Source: Hygrophila difformis (Eukaryota > Streptophyta > Magnoliopsida > Lamiales > Acanthaceae). From it: a DNA stretch of 64,000 nucleotides. How positions within the stretch are numbered: position 1 is the first letter of the stretch; each line of letters begins with the position of its first letter. The notes under the pieces are model-generated. The model saw nothing but the letters and a program-made list of their open reading frames with translations. It was not told the DNA's origin and did no database searches. This document shows, piece by piece, positions 1 to 11,579 of the stretch. Both the position numbers and the translations under genes were made by a program. The stretch lies in assembly GCA_030278955.1 (NCBI GenBank), contig JAOANR010000006.1, forward strand, positions 8,517,915-8,581,914. Reading direction: 5' to 3'.

Positions 1-210
1 TGCATATTTGGAACACTATATTGTATTAGGATGCATTGTATTATTTAATACAGGTGTATAGTATTAATTATGTTGTATTATTATACAATGTTTAGTAGTG
101 TATTGTATTATAATTATAAATATTTTGTGTATTGATTATAATTACAACTTTAGCAAAAGGGAATTGGATTGACAATATGCCCATCATGCGCAACCATGGT
201 TCTAATACCA

Positions 211-337
211 TGTTAAAGACAGTATAGGAGCTTGTGAGTTCCAACTCAAAAGCAATAGCAACAAATGGAGCAGCCCCTATCCCTAATCAACAAGGGAAAA
301 TCCCAAAATATTTTCGATGTGGGACGGACACTCAACA
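211..337 (-). mobile_element. TRIM-like LTR fragment with primer-binding site
   Basis: Read on the minus strand, a 127-bp block starts TGTTGAG, carries a CCCACATCG motif typical of small plant TRIM LTRs, and ends TTTAACA. It is followed directly (210 down to 194) by TGGTATTAGAACC, close to the initiator-tRNA-Met primer-binding site TGGTATCAGAGC of plant LTR elements. No second LTR or internal domain was found, so this is a fragment. LTR identity is inferred from the ends, motif and PBS. Confidence 0.5.
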
Positions 338-492
338 GTTTCTAAGGCAAGCATTATGAAATGACAACATACTCTCTCAGGTCAAATTCTCCTCTTCTCT
401 GGCCTGACCATCATATAACTGCTTGACAGTTGTGAGTTCAGCATTGGAAGCTTGAATTTCATTTTCCAAAAGCTCGATAGTTGAGAAATAGC

Positions 493-1140
493 TAGGGGTG
501 TGCAAATTTCGGTCGGAACCAAACAAACCGACCGAACCGAACCGAATTTTACAATTTGGTTCGGTTTTTTTTTATTTTGGTTTGGTTTTTGGTTTTGAAA
601 ATCCAAAATTTCGGTTTTTGATTTGGTTTTTGGTTTTTAAAAATCTACAATTCAGTTAACCGAACCGAATCGAAATTTGAATTATATATTTTAAAAAAAT
701 ATATAAAATACATTATGCCATTATATAATAAACACAAAATAATACCCGGTGACTGTTTGTGTGGATGAGAAGTGAGAACTACTGTTGAGAGTTTTGAGAC
801 TTTTATATTGTTTCGTATTTGAACTATTCGATGACTGTTTCTTTATTTTGTCATTTTATTTATGTGTAATTTGAACAATGCAATTTGGAATGGTTTAATA
901 TTATGCACTTATAGTTATTTATATATATGATGTTTTTGTTTGACAGGGCGAATTTACAGGTTTGAAAATGGTAATAGAAATGTTTCGATCAAAAATATTT
1001 TATTTTTTAGAGAAGCAGTTCGGTTCGGTTCGGTTATTTCGGTTTTCAATAATTTTGGTTCGGTTTTGATTTTTTTATAAAAAAAAAATCGGTTTTTAAT
1101 TCGGTTTTGGATTAACCGAACCGACCGATGCACACCCCTA
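493..1140. mobile_element. hAT-type MITE, TAGGGGTG family (copy 1)
   Basis: Ends are TAGGGGTGTGC and GCACACCCCTA, perfect inverted termini. The flanks are an exact 8-bp duplication GAAATAGC (485-492 and 1141-1148), the size expected for hAT superfamily insertions. The interior repeats ACCGAACCGAA / TTCGGTTCGGTT towards both ends and has no ORF. It is inserted in an exon of the SMC3 relic. Confidence 0.85.
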
Positions 1141-1251
1141 GAAATAGCATCCTCCTGAAATGCAAAAGCTGAATATCAGCAAGTGTTGCTTCTTAGGCTT
1201 ATATTTTCATCCAAAGTAAGCCTTGAAATTCAAATTAATATTGGGTCAAGT

Positions 1252-2398
1252 CAGGCCCGGTGCTTAGGGGGAGCACCATGAGCCCCCGCTCAGGGCCCCA
1301 CATTTTGTGGGGCCCCACATTTTGTGGGGCCCCTTTGAAAAAAAATTAATTTAAAATTATTTATTTAAAAAAATATAAATGTATATTTATAATGAAGAAT
1401 ATAAGTATATACTCCCTTTGTCCCGCGAAATGTGGCTACTTTCTTTTGGGCACGGTAATTTAGGTAGGGGTTTAGTAGTTAAAGTGGTAAGCATTTTGTA
1501 TTTAAGATTCTACTGAATTTTGATACGGTATATTGTTTAACTTTGACTTAATATTACGTAATGATACAATTAAAGAAAAATATTCAAGTTTGATCTTGTT
1601 AGAATCGTCTAATCGTGTAGTTTCATAATATATATTTTATACAATTTTTATTTGTACCAATTTTAAAATATTAAGAATTAAAGTAATGCTAGGGACTTTG
1701 GGTAAAAAAGTAAAAGTGAATTAGAATTTGTGCAGAATAGTAAAAGTGAACAATTTTAATATAATTTGACAACAATTAAAATTCTAATCAAAGTTATATT
1801 ATTTTACTTTATCTAAAAATGGAAAGGGGCCAAATTTCGTAGGACGCCCCAAAAAAGAATAGTGGCCAAATTTCGTGGGACGGAGGGAGTACTGTATTTG
1901 TTAAAATTTAACTACTAATTAATTTTTTATTATCATTTAATTTTGGGCTTATGTGCACACCCGATCCTCGAGGGATTATTTTTAGGTTCAATGAGGTCTG
2001 AGAATATTTTGGTATTCACTAATTTTTTTTTTACAAAGTTCAATAGTGTGTTCTGCACGCCTAACTATAACTGTGAGATGGAGCTGTAGATTTTGATAGG
2101 GGCTGAAGTTTTTAATTAATTAAAACAGTTAAAAAATTAATTAAATTGGCAAGTAGTTTTAGAAACTGCTAAGGGTAGCTTTTGTTTGCAGAACTTGCAC
2201 CTACAACCTTTAAAAACTAGTGTAAAGAACGAGACTATTATTTTGATATAAAATTTAAAGCTTCCCGAAGCTTCTGAAAGCTTTTAAAAAATGTGCACGT
2301 AGAACAAACCCGTAGTAATAAAATACTAGTATAATTTATTTTATAAGGCCCATTTTTTATTTTCGCTCAGGGCCTCTAAAATGTCGGGGACGGCCCTG
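1252..2398. mobile_element. hAT-type non-autonomous element, CAGG..CCTG ends
   Basis: The element begins CAGGCCCGG and ends GGACGGCCCTG, and is bounded by an exact 8-bp duplication GGTCAAGT (1244-1251 and 2399-2406). The subterminal CTCAGGGCC motif recurs near both ends. A Stowaway MITE (1412-1889) is nested inside, so this element is the older of the two. Around 1300-1335 there is a short tandem palindrome of GGGGCCCCACATTTTGT. No transposase remains. It lies in an intron of the SMC3 relic. Confidence 0.82.
1412..1889. mobile_element. Stowaway-type MITE 1 (long variant)
   Basis: CTCCCTTTGTCCCGCGAAATG at the left faces CATTTCGTGGGACGGAGGGAG-like sequence at the right, flanked by TA. At 478 bp it is longer than the 255-270-bp copies in this window. 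It is nested in the hAT element 1252-2398. Confidence 0.8.
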
Positions 2399-3029
2399 GG
2401 TCAAGTTTCAACGGTACCTAACCTTAGCTTTAATGCTCCCCTTAATCTTGTCATACAAATCTTTGTCATCAAGCCCAAGTTTTGCATGCTTTTTAATAGC
2501 TTCTTTCCTCTGTTTCTCTATGGCATCTTTCTCTCTACTTAAAATTTGTGCTTCTTTAGTTACTAATATCCTTGTGCAATTTGTCTAATTAATTCCTTCA
2601 TCTTCTCATGGGCATCCAAAACACTGTTATACATTGAAGTAGAAGTGGCAGAAACCTTATTTCGCTCATCTTCTATCTGCATAACAACTGAATGATAAAT
2701 TCTAAATTCATAAACTTGAACAAATAATATATGCATAACCAAAGTAAACACATTACGGAACATATACGATGCTTTTAAAAGGCATCAAACCAAGTTTTGT
2801 TAGTTGTTGAAAAGGCACAGTTACAAGAAAGTCCTAAAACAACTAAATTGCATTAAAAGTTCAAAGACAATATGAAACAAACATGAAAAGTAAGATGCAA
2901 AGGACTATAGAGCTTTCCCCATATGCAGATAGGAACCCTTTGATGTGAAAATCAACTATTCCATAACTTAATGAGACATACCTTGTCCAGCATCTGCTTG
3001 CATCATGAAGTTCCTTATCATAAATAGTA

Positions 3030-3297
3030 CTCCATCCGTCCCACTTAACCTGTCTTGTTTCATTTATGAACACAATCCAATGCACATTTTCTATCGTCAA
3101 TATCTCAAATTTTGTACAATAAAAATTATGTAAAATATATATATATATATTCTAAAACTACATGATTTGACGATTCTAACAAGGTCCTAACTCGACCATT
3201 TTTTTTCAAATATATACTTGCAATAACGTTGAGTCAAAGTTAAACAATAAACAGTGACAAAAAGTCAAACAAGACAAGTATACCGGGACGGAGGGAG
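3030..3297. mobile_element. Stowaway-type MITE 2, inserted in an SMC3-relic exon
   Basis: Ends CTCCATCCGTCCCAC and GGGACGGAGGGAG are flanked by TA. The interior shares the conserved Stowaway-like blocks of this window (CAATGCACATTTT, CTCGACCATTT, AAGTCAAAGTTAA). Removing it rejoins coding sequence for LEYTIYDKELHDA. Confidence 0.85.
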
Positions 3298-3873
3298 TAC
3301 TTTACTATATATTCCAGTGCTTTCGTTGCTTGTCAAGTAGTAGGTTTTTTTATTTTATTTTTTTTTTTTTAACTCCACTTTCTCTTCATCAAGCTCCTGA
3401 AGTATGTCGTCCAGGTATTGTACAACTTGAATAATTTTCTTTCTCTTCATCATAATTTTATATTGAAATCCATTTTTTTAACTCATCGTTTGTCAGCAAT
3501 ATTGTGCCTGGCCTTTCATGTTTTGTCCGACGACAATGTGTAGTTTTCAAAACCAACACAAGGCCGGGATGATACCCTCACATCTCCCAACTAAGCTCAC
3601 CCTAGGCTAACAAAAATGTTACGGCTCAAGTCGTACCAAACTTTAAAATTCATTGTGAAATAGTTTATAAAGAAAATTTAATAATCTAACTTTTCAACAT
3701 TCGATACTTAAATTAAGTGCGGAAGGATAGATAAGATTATTTCCAATCCCCAATGACGTGCTTGATGTTCATATTATTATTCCAGTAAGTCTTAAGAAAA
3801 AGAGTAAGCAACATTTGTCAGTATAAAAATACCAAGAATAGCTTTAAAAGAAATATAATGTACATAAGTAATA

Positions 3874-4132
3874 CTCCATCCGTCCCACTTCAGACGTCCT
3901 GTTTGACTTTTTGACATTATTCATTGTTTAACTTTGACTCAATATTATTGCAAGTAAATATTTGAAAAAAAATAGTCGGGTTCGGTCTTGTTAGATTCGT
4001 CTAATCGTGTAGTTTTAGAATATATATGTCAAAAATATTTACTTATATATATTTTGAGATATGATCGATTTAAAAAGTGCATTGGATTATGTGCAGAAAT
4101 CAAACAAGACATCTTAAATGTGACAGAGAGAG
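3874..4132. mobile_element. Stowaway-type MITE 3
   Basis: CTCCATCCGTCCCACTT at the left and a decayed GACAGAGAGAG at the right, flanked by TA. The interior is the same sequence type as MITE 2 in opposite orientation. Confidence 0.75.
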
Positions 4133-5398
4133 TAGTATATAATATCTATACTATATATAAAAACAATATCTCCTATGAACAGTAATCTACTCTTATTAAC
4201 AGGAGCCTATCAATTTCCTCTCACAAAAATCCCCTTATGAACATTAACCTACCTATTTCCTCTACATTCACTTTCTGCTCGCAATACAATACACATTTCT
4301 AATGATCAATAACTCATCAATAACTCAAAATGTGTACAAGGAAAAATTCTTAAAAATTTGATATTTTAAAACTACATGATGAGGCGAATTTAACGAGATC
4401 CCACTTGACTATATATCTTTTTTCTTATATAGATGTTCTATAAGCATTAATCAAAGTGAAATACAATAAACAGTAGCAAAAGTCAATCTCTTTTCACTAT
4501 AAAAATGAAGAAATTATTTTTAAAAAAAACCATAATGCAATTTCAAAATATAGGAGAATCAAATTTGAGCGAAATTCACATTAGATTATTTAATTTCATT
4601 AATTATTATAGATAAAGAATGCTACCAAATAAAGGATGTAACAAAAATTTTATGGATAGTTGAATAATAAACAGTAGCAAAAGTCAATCTTTTCACTATA
4701 AGAATGAAGAAATTATAAAAAAAAAATATAATGCACTTTCAAAATATAGGAAACCAAATTTGAGTGAAATTCACATTATATAATTTAATTTCATTAATTG
4801 TTATAGATAAAGAATACTACCAAATAAAGGTAATAAAAACTTTATGGGTTGATATTATATTTATCTTTTAAATATAATTTCAATATTTATTATTATTCTT
4901 AACCAATACTATTTTAATTGAAATTAGAGTTAAACAATATATTATAAATTATTAATAAGTACTTTATATATTGATATTATATTTGGTAATGAATTAGATA
5001 AATTGCAATACGACAATAAGAGCAACTAGCGGTTGCCATTTGCAACAAGATAAACGCGTGCAGCAGACTCTATATCGACACGCACTCGGGGCGATTAGTA
5101 AAGCGCACACGCAAAATTTAGGAATATATACTCATACATACAACCCAACTGTTTGATGTCAACCCAAATGCAGTTATAGCGCAAAAATATAGGTGTGCAA
5201 TTATGTTGTCCTGTGTTCCTGCCCCGTTCGGTCCTCCTTATTTAACAAATATAAAAAGGAATATTTAACCAATATAAAAAGGAATGAGTGAACTGAGTAC
5301 CGTGTAGAATAATCTGGTCCGAATTTACCGTGCAATTTGCTTGACTCATCATTATATGCTTCTAACGGTTGCTTAAGAAATCCATTCAGGTCTATATA
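4133..5398. repeat. AT-rich spacer with a decayed Stowaway copy and a two-copy ~200-bp tandem repeat
   Basis: About 4270-4500 is a decayed Stowaway-like copy (CAATACACATTTCT, CCCACTTGACTATAT). From AACAGTAGCAAAAGTCAATC at about 4469 and again at about 4672 there is a tandem duplication with a unit near 200 bp, ending in ACTTTATGG-type sequence. The rest is AT-rich with no convincing gene. Confidence 0.6.
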
Positions 5399-5658
5399 CT
5401 TCATCCATTTTTTAAAAATTGAAACGGACACATATTGCACGCAGTTCAATGCACATTTTAAATTATTAATAACTTAAGTTAGGTACAAGTAAAAATTCTA
5501 AAAGTTTCATATTTAAAAACTACTCGACGAGACGAATCTAGCAAGATCCCACTTGACTATATTTTAACTTATATAACTATAATAAAACTTTAAGTAAAAG
5601 TGCGTGTGTGAACAGTACCCAATTTTCAAACATTATAATTTTTCAAAGACGGAGGGAG
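5399..5658. mobile_element. Stowaway-type MITE 4
   Basis: CTTCATCCATTTTTTAA at the left and GACGGAGGGAG at the right. TA lies at the left only; the right flank has decayed to TG. The interior has the family blocks TTCAATGCACATTTTAAA and CCCACTTGACTATATTTTAA. Confidence 0.7.
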
Positions 5659-5783
5659 TGTTTTACATTCATCCGTCTTTTTTTTTTGGGGGTTACTACA
5701 TTCATCTGTCTTTTGAATCATTTTGGTCCGAATACTTTATTCATACATATTCAGATACACGGAATCGAGAGTAATTAAAATTT

Positions 5784-7319
5784 CAATTCCGTTAGGGTGC
5801 GACTAAGCATTTTAACTTGATGTACTGAGGTACATCGCAGCCATTGATTTAATTTATAAATTGATGGTTGAGATTAACTTAAAGGTTAAAATAGTAAATT
5901 TGCTACATTTAGTTTGTGAACAGACAATTGCTGATTCTTCCATTCTTCTTCCGTTCTTCTTCTCTTCTTCTTTGCATTTCAAGGATTGATCTCATATTAC
6001 CCTCCAATTTGCTTAATTATGCTGCTATACATAGATATACGTCGCTGAAATATTTTTAAATAAAGTCATTGAATTGTTCATGAAAACGTACCCGAAATAT
6101 TCTAGTTGAGTCGCTGAATTATTCTTCATAGCATCGCTGAATTATTCTTGACGGCCTCGCTGAATTCTTCTTTGTAGCGTCGCTGAATTCTTCTGTGTAA
6201 TGTGGATGAATGCTGAACTCTTCTAGGATAGTGTCGCTTAAATATTTTTTATAGCATCACTAAATTGTTTTTTTGTAGCATGATTGAAATTATCTATTAA
6301 TATATTTGTTACCATTCGTTGATGATTATTTGAAAATATTAGATTAGATATGATATTATTTACCAAATATTAGATATGATAACATATTAAATATAGGTTT
6401 ACCAAATATTAGATATGATATTATTTATCAAATATTAGATATGATAACAGAATTATTTTTGGTAGCATCGCTGAATCATTCTTGGTAGCGTCGCTGAATT
6501 CTGCTTGGTACCATCGCTGAATTCCTCTACTTGATCTCGCTGAAATATATTTGATAGCATCCCTTCATTATTTTTGATAGCAACATAGAATTGTTTTTGG
6601 TAGCATCGCTGAATCATTCTAGGTTGCGTCGCTGTATTATTCCGCTGAAATATATTTGATAGCATCCCTTTATTATTTTTTGTAGCATCACATAATTGTT
6701 TTTGGTAGCATCGCTAAATCATTCTAGGTTGCGTCGCTAAATTATTCTTGGTACCATCGCTGAATTATGCTAGATATGGTCGCTGAAATATATTTGATAT
6801 CATCCCTTCATTATTTTTGGTAGCATCACATAATTGTTTTTGGTAGCATCGCTGAATCATTCTAGGTTGCGTCGCTGAATTATTCTTGGTACCGTCGCTG
6901 AATTATGCTAGATACGGTCGCTGAATTCCTCTACTTGTGGTCCCTGAAATATATTTTATAGCATCACTTAATTGTTTTTGGTAAGATCGCTGAAATGATC
7001 TATTAATAAATTTGATACGTATCTTTGATCATAGAAAGATATTATTTGAAATATTAGATATGGATTACCAAATATTTGATATGATTTACCAAATAATAAA
7101 TATGATAACATACTAAATATATAGTTACCAAATATTAGATATGATAACATGTCTAAAATACTTGTCGTATCGCTGAAATGCATTGTTTTTAAAATGAACT
7201 ATTATTATGTTATGACAATTATACCCTTTTTCATTTACAACCCTTGAATTTTAAACGGACGCTCCAGATCGTTGTCTTGATGTGCTGCGGGATTTGTTGA
7301 TCGCACCCTAACTGGACCC
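5784..7319. mobile_element. Mutator-type non-autonomous element with TCGCTGAA internal repeats (copy A)
   Basis: The inverted termini centre on GTTAGGGTGCGA (left, 5791) and TCGCACCCTAAC (right, 7301), and the element is flanked by an exact 9-bp duplication TTAAAATTT (5775-5783 and 7320-7328), the Mutator superfamily signature. From about 6040 to 7180 the interior is a degenerate array of roughly 25-30-bp units built on GTAGCATCGCTGAATTATTC, organised as a higher-order unit near 140 bp (starts near 6462, 6602, 6706, 6845; one copy shortened). No transposase is seen. A related element lies at 49211-50760. Confidence 0.72.
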
Positions 7320-7328
7320 TTAAAATTT

Positions 7329-8034
7329 AACAAAAGTATTCAACACCGTTTACTTAAAAAGTTAGTATACTCGAGTCACCGACACATCTCTGTACAACAA
7401 AAGCCCGATAATTAGAATTACTAGACGAGTTGAAATATGAACGAGCTGATTGTCTTTTAATGTGATTCCACACCAATTTTATGTCTTTGGACAATGTTAC
7501 TACGTCCATTCAGCGGGGCGACCATTCTAAAAATAGATCGATATTCATCCTCAATTAGGGCAAAAGAAATACCACACACCCAAAATTTGCACCCACTATT
7601 CTAAAAAAAAAAAAAAGGTACCTGTGCACAAACACTTATACTACCCCCAAACAACACATGAAACACTTATACTTTCCAATTTTGAACTCAGTTTTTTTTT
7701 AAGGTACTACTTGATCAAGGAATCTATCTATTTTTTTTTAAAAAAAAAAAAAACAAGGTACTTAGTGATCAAGAAATCTATCTAGGAGGATCAAATTCGG
7801 ATCTGATGGCTCAATAATGACTGCACCGAAAATCAAACATATTTGTGTCCTAGTTTTACAATGTGATAAAGGAAGGAAAAAAAAATGAATCCAATGGATT
7901 TGTTCCGTTGGTGGTTTTGTGTTGTTCGTTACATAGCATAGTGAGAACAATTGAAAACTGAATTGGAAGTGTATTCTGAAGCGAAGGAGAACAAATATGC
8001 TTCTAATATATGACTTCGTTTATCAGATAAACTA
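7329..8034. other. Spacer downstream of RhoGDI, no gene seen
   Basis: AT-rich sequence with poly-A/T runs near 7600 and 7735. Around 7700 and 7760 the phrase TTGATCAAGGAATCTATCTA / GTGATCAAGAAATCTATCTA is repeated as a small duplication. The part nearest 8034 is probably the RhoGDI 3' UTR (minus strand). Confidence 0.4.
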
Positions 8035-10772
8035 CTACCAGTCTTTCTTGATCTCAAATGAGTAGTTCAGCTCCAAGTAGATTCTCTTATCATCGTCAAG
8101 GAACTGCATATGAGGTAAAAGGCGCAAACAAAGACTGGTGAGGAAACTATATCGAAATTTACAATATCAGCCTCATATATGTAAAAAGTGTTCGACAAAA
8201 TAGTTAAAAAGACAATTGCAAAGGGTAGTACATTAGAAATAGCTATTTAAGGCCATCTAACAGAGCAAGAAGAGAATTAAATTTGCACAAATGATGCTCT
8301 GCTCACAAAAGTAAGCAGCAGCAGATACAACATCATGTTTGCTAATTACATTCATGAATTAATTCCATTGGTTTCAGAAACTGATTGGTTAAGAATGAAC
8401 TAGGTCTTAGTTTCATAACCTCGGCTTACAGGGACCTCAGGTATACTAAGTTATCCGGATGAGTGAGCCCAAACTAACTTTTTGAAGTGCATCACAAGTT
8501 CACAACCTACCCTTTCTAATTGAGTTGGGAAAGAATGGAAATCCGGTTGCCACTGATAAAGCACTATCAGTGCTCTTATCCTTTAAAGGAAAACCAATGA
8601 ACAGCTCGGTCAAGGTTAAACATGATAGCATATTGGGTTGGACTTCACAAGCCTTCGTTACCAGAGAGCCCCTAGGTTGAACGGAGGCTGCTAGCTTAGC
8701 TTTGAGATATCAGGTTGCTTATTAATTAAGTGATCTGCTTCCTACGAATATAGAATACCCAAATACGTGAAATTTTCGCTTAGGTTATAATTCTTCTTCT
8801 AGTTAATCAATATCGGTTTCATGCTTCAAATTTCAAATGTTTTTCAGGTTTACCAAATGTAGAATAACAGATAATCTTATAATTGCACCTGCATGAACAA
8901 CACACTGTTCGAAGAATTATATTTAGTGATTCAAATAACTACATTTTCAATAATTAATTTTACCAAACCAGATAATTAGAGGATAAAACGGCCAGTAATA
9001 AAATATAGAAATAAATGGTAAGATAAACATGGAGCCTATGGCTCGAAAGGACCTGAGTTTTTGCTGAATATGACCCTCTAGCAAACATGCCAGAGGGGGT
9101 AGTATCTTCAGGCATCTCGTGTGTGTAAGTTTCTTGCTGGGGACTAAAGGTTCCGAGCATCTCCTTCGTGCTGTCGACTGAAAACATATAAAGCATTAAG
9201 AAACAAAAGATCAGTGAGATTCCAAAGACATCCCTCTTCAATTGACTACATTGCAATTACAGAATAGTAAACCTTTGAGGCCAGTTTTCCAAACAGTGTT
9301 CTTGTACTTCAAGCCTGACACAATGTTGTTGCTGACCCTGAAAGTAAATTTAAGGCTGTAACGGCTGCCTTCTTTCAATGTAAACCACGGAGTCGGGACG
9401 TTTCCATCCCTTGGGATGGGGAGAATAATATCATCCCTGCCAGGGGATTTGATTGCAAGGTCCATGATCACCACTTCAGGATCAAGAGTTTCTACAATAC
9501 AGAAGCATATGAAATTTGAGTTGATAATCTCAATGATAGGGATATTTTGAGGCAATAATCTCAACAAAAATGCTCTGTTTTGTTCAAAGACAAAATGATA
9601 TGCATAAAGGCTACCAGAGTTCTTGTTGTGTACTAATAAATATTTCGGCAACACATGAAAACCCCACTGACTGCATATTTAACTTGGTAAACTGAAACAC
9701 TGACTGTGTTAGAAATAGAACCGCGGGCAAGCACACAAAACATGTTATGCACAGCATTTCTGTTTGATGGTCCACCGTCCACCATAAATGAAAGTGTCAG
9801 ATCATGAAAAATATTGGTCCACAAAGTCAGCTACTTTATTACAGGTCATATAATATCCAAACATGCCATCATTCATAAATATACTAAAGAAAGTCATCCT
9901 AGTTCATGGTGGTTGATGAATGCAAGATGAAGAACAGATTATAATGAGGAAACTTTACATAAGATGACAGGAAGTGAAGATTTGAGATGTGATGTCTTTA
10001 AAGTTAGGGTAACAAGAGTTCAAGTTCCATTTGAGATTGGCACGTGTGTCATTTGCACAAGCAGTCACTAACTCATTATCCATTTTCCAATTAACTCCAA
10101 CTCAATGTTAACCATAATGTAAAGATCTATTACACACTCCACAACAGTACAAGTCTACAAGACCAAGACAGGCTAATGACATAAAAAGACCAGAAATGTT
10201 TGGGGAATTAAAGAATCAAAGTGTGGAAGTCTCTGCGACCCAAAGGCATTTTCAATTTTTCGTGTGTAATCAGAAGAGATGTGTCATTTTTCTCATAATC
10301 AAGCAACCACAAATAAAATAACAATAATCATGAAAACAATAAAGCAAGAAGTGGATCACCTCCAACAGTTTCTATATCCACACTCCCAAGAAGCTGCTCC
10401 TTCCATTTCCTCAAACTCTCATCATCCTGTCTCCTCAGAATAAACATTTACATCAGAATCATTATAAGTCATCAAGAGAAAGCTGGAATGAAAATGAAAG
10501 TCATTTGATTCACTGCTTTGAGTTTGATTCACCTTGTCCTTCTCAGACAACTCCTTGAGAGTGACCTGAGGACCCAGACGAATCTTGGATTCAATCCCCT
10601 CATCATCCTCATCCTCAGTGTGACACAGTGAACTCTCACTCATATTTCTGCTAATCGTCCCTCCAGTTTCACTCTCGTTCTCGGAATCCCCATGGTGTTT
10701 CTTGCCCTCGTCCTTGTTCTCATCCAATCCCATGCCTTTGGAGCTCGATGCAACCCCAACACCCAAAGACAT
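8035..10772 (-). CDS. Rho GDP-dissociation inhibitor (RhoGDI), five coding exons
   Basis: Plant RhoGDIs extract ROP/RAC GTPases from membranes and hold them in the GDP state in the cytosol, limiting polarity signalling. Exons: 10772-10533, 10426-10360, 9491-9273, 9177-9053, 8103-8035; all junctions are GT-AG, phases agree, and the product is 239 aa (plant family about 240). Residues 1-80 form an acidic, Ser-rich, poorly conserved arm (EDEDDEGIESK). The immunoglobulin-like GDI fold follows: DDESLRKWKEQLLGSVD, then DNVPTPWFTLKEG-type core with YSLKFTFRVSNNIVSGLKY, then EMLGTFSPQQETYTHEMPED and PSGMFARGSY, ending LELNYSFEIKKDW. ATG at 10772 was chosen because upstream in-frame sequence has no other ATG and MSLGVG resembles family starts. 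Upstream to about 11250 is pyrimidine-rich on the coding strand, consistent with a 5' UTR. Which paralogue this is cannot be settled. Confidence 0.93.
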
Positions 10773-11250
10773 CAACGAAGAAACCACCTCACTGTTCTGT
10801 CTAATTCAAAAATACTCACCCATAAAAAGACACCGGGAAAGTAAAAATTCCCCGCGGACCGAATCTGACAACACGAGAACCGAAAAGGGTGGGTGGGAAA
10901 GAAAAGTTAAAGAAAAAAAACAAAAGAAAAAGAAAAAGAAAACCCTAATAGCAAAATCGCACCCAATACGCGAAAATGAGAAGAAATTTTTCAAACAGGA
11001 TTGGATCAATTTATACACAAGAAATAAGTGTCTGGTTAAGGAAATGGGAGGACGACGAATGAGGCGGAAAATGGAAGTAATTATGGAAACGGTTCACACG
11101 CATAAATGGAAAGTAGGAAATGTTCATGCGGTGCTGCGGACTTGCGAATAAACAATAAGAAAATCGTAGAGAATTGCTAAGAAAAAAGTGGGAAAAGGGG
11201 AAGAAATTGGGGAGCGGATGATCGTGAGGCGCAGTGTTCAATTATTCAAA
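10773..11250 (-). promoter_or_regulatory. Probable RhoGDI 5' UTR / proximal promoter
   Basis: Sequence upstream of the RhoGDI start carries long CT-rich stretches on the minus strand (around 10905-10940) that are common in plant leaders. The open frames here on both strands are compositional and match no known protein. No TATA box was placed with confidence. Confidence 0.35.
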
Positions 11251-11579
11251 AAACACCAACGGAGTGGGGGAGTGGGGACAGACAGCTTGTCTGTTTTCGT
11301 CTCTGGGATTCGACAATTTCTGTCATTGCCCAATCATTGAAATTCCATTCTTGATTCAAAATTTAGGCATGTTCAGACTATATTGTCCTTTTCCAAAATA
11401 ACTCAATCATTTTAATTTTAAGGGTTAATCAGTAATTATACCATCATTTTATAAATCAACGGACCTAAAAAAGACACATCAGCGCTGATTAATCATCAAG
11501 ATACACGTCAGCGCTGATTAATTCTACCTACGCCATGTCATCAACTTTTAATACTATATTTAGATCATAAATCTATGGA
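11251..11579. other. Spacer with a small CAGCGCTGATTAAT repeat
   Basis: No gene seen. Two near-identical copies of CATCAGCGCTGATTAAT/CGTCAGCGCTGATTAAT lie near 11478 and 11507. Each contains the palindrome AGCGCT. Confidence 0.4.

Larger units (their letters stand above)
372..3450 (-). pseudogene. SMC3 (cohesin subunit) pseudogene fragment, intron-containing, broken by three transposons
   Basis: Minus-strand pieces match successive exons of the plant cohesin ATPase SMC3 just after the N-terminal ATPase region, in the start of the first coiled coil. In order: KRKKIIQVVQYLD..LQELDEEK (3450 to about 3370), LDKQRK..LEY (about 3340-3305), TIYDKELHDA (about 3026-2997), IEDERNKVSATSTSMYNSV (about 2690-2575), TKEAQILSREKDAIEKQRK (about 2560-2430), and EDA..ELLENEIQASNAELT (1165 to about 380). 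Introns are retained, so it arose by DNA-level duplication. Lesions: a Stowaway MITE at 3030-3297 splits the LEY/TIYDKE exon, a one-base deletion after HDA shifts the frame, a hAT-type element at 493-1140 splits the last exon, and another at 1252-2398 sits in an intron. No ATPase or hinge parts are present. Identity is from remembered family motifs. Confidence 0.72.

Noticed and set aside
6453..6665. Minus-strand frame with repeating MLSNIFQRN / MIQRCYQK
   Set aside because: It is a by-product of the TCGCTGAA array in a Mutator-type element; the frame does not persist through the array and has no gene context.
6040..7180. Possible CRISPR-like array
   Set aside because: Units are degenerate, spacing varies, there are no unique spacers, and this is plant nuclear DNA within a transposon.
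10702..11241. Long open frames on both strands upstream of RhoGDI
   Set aside because: Low-complexity Lys/Phe-rich translations from a pyrimidine-rich leader; no domain, and they overlap exon 1 in antisense.
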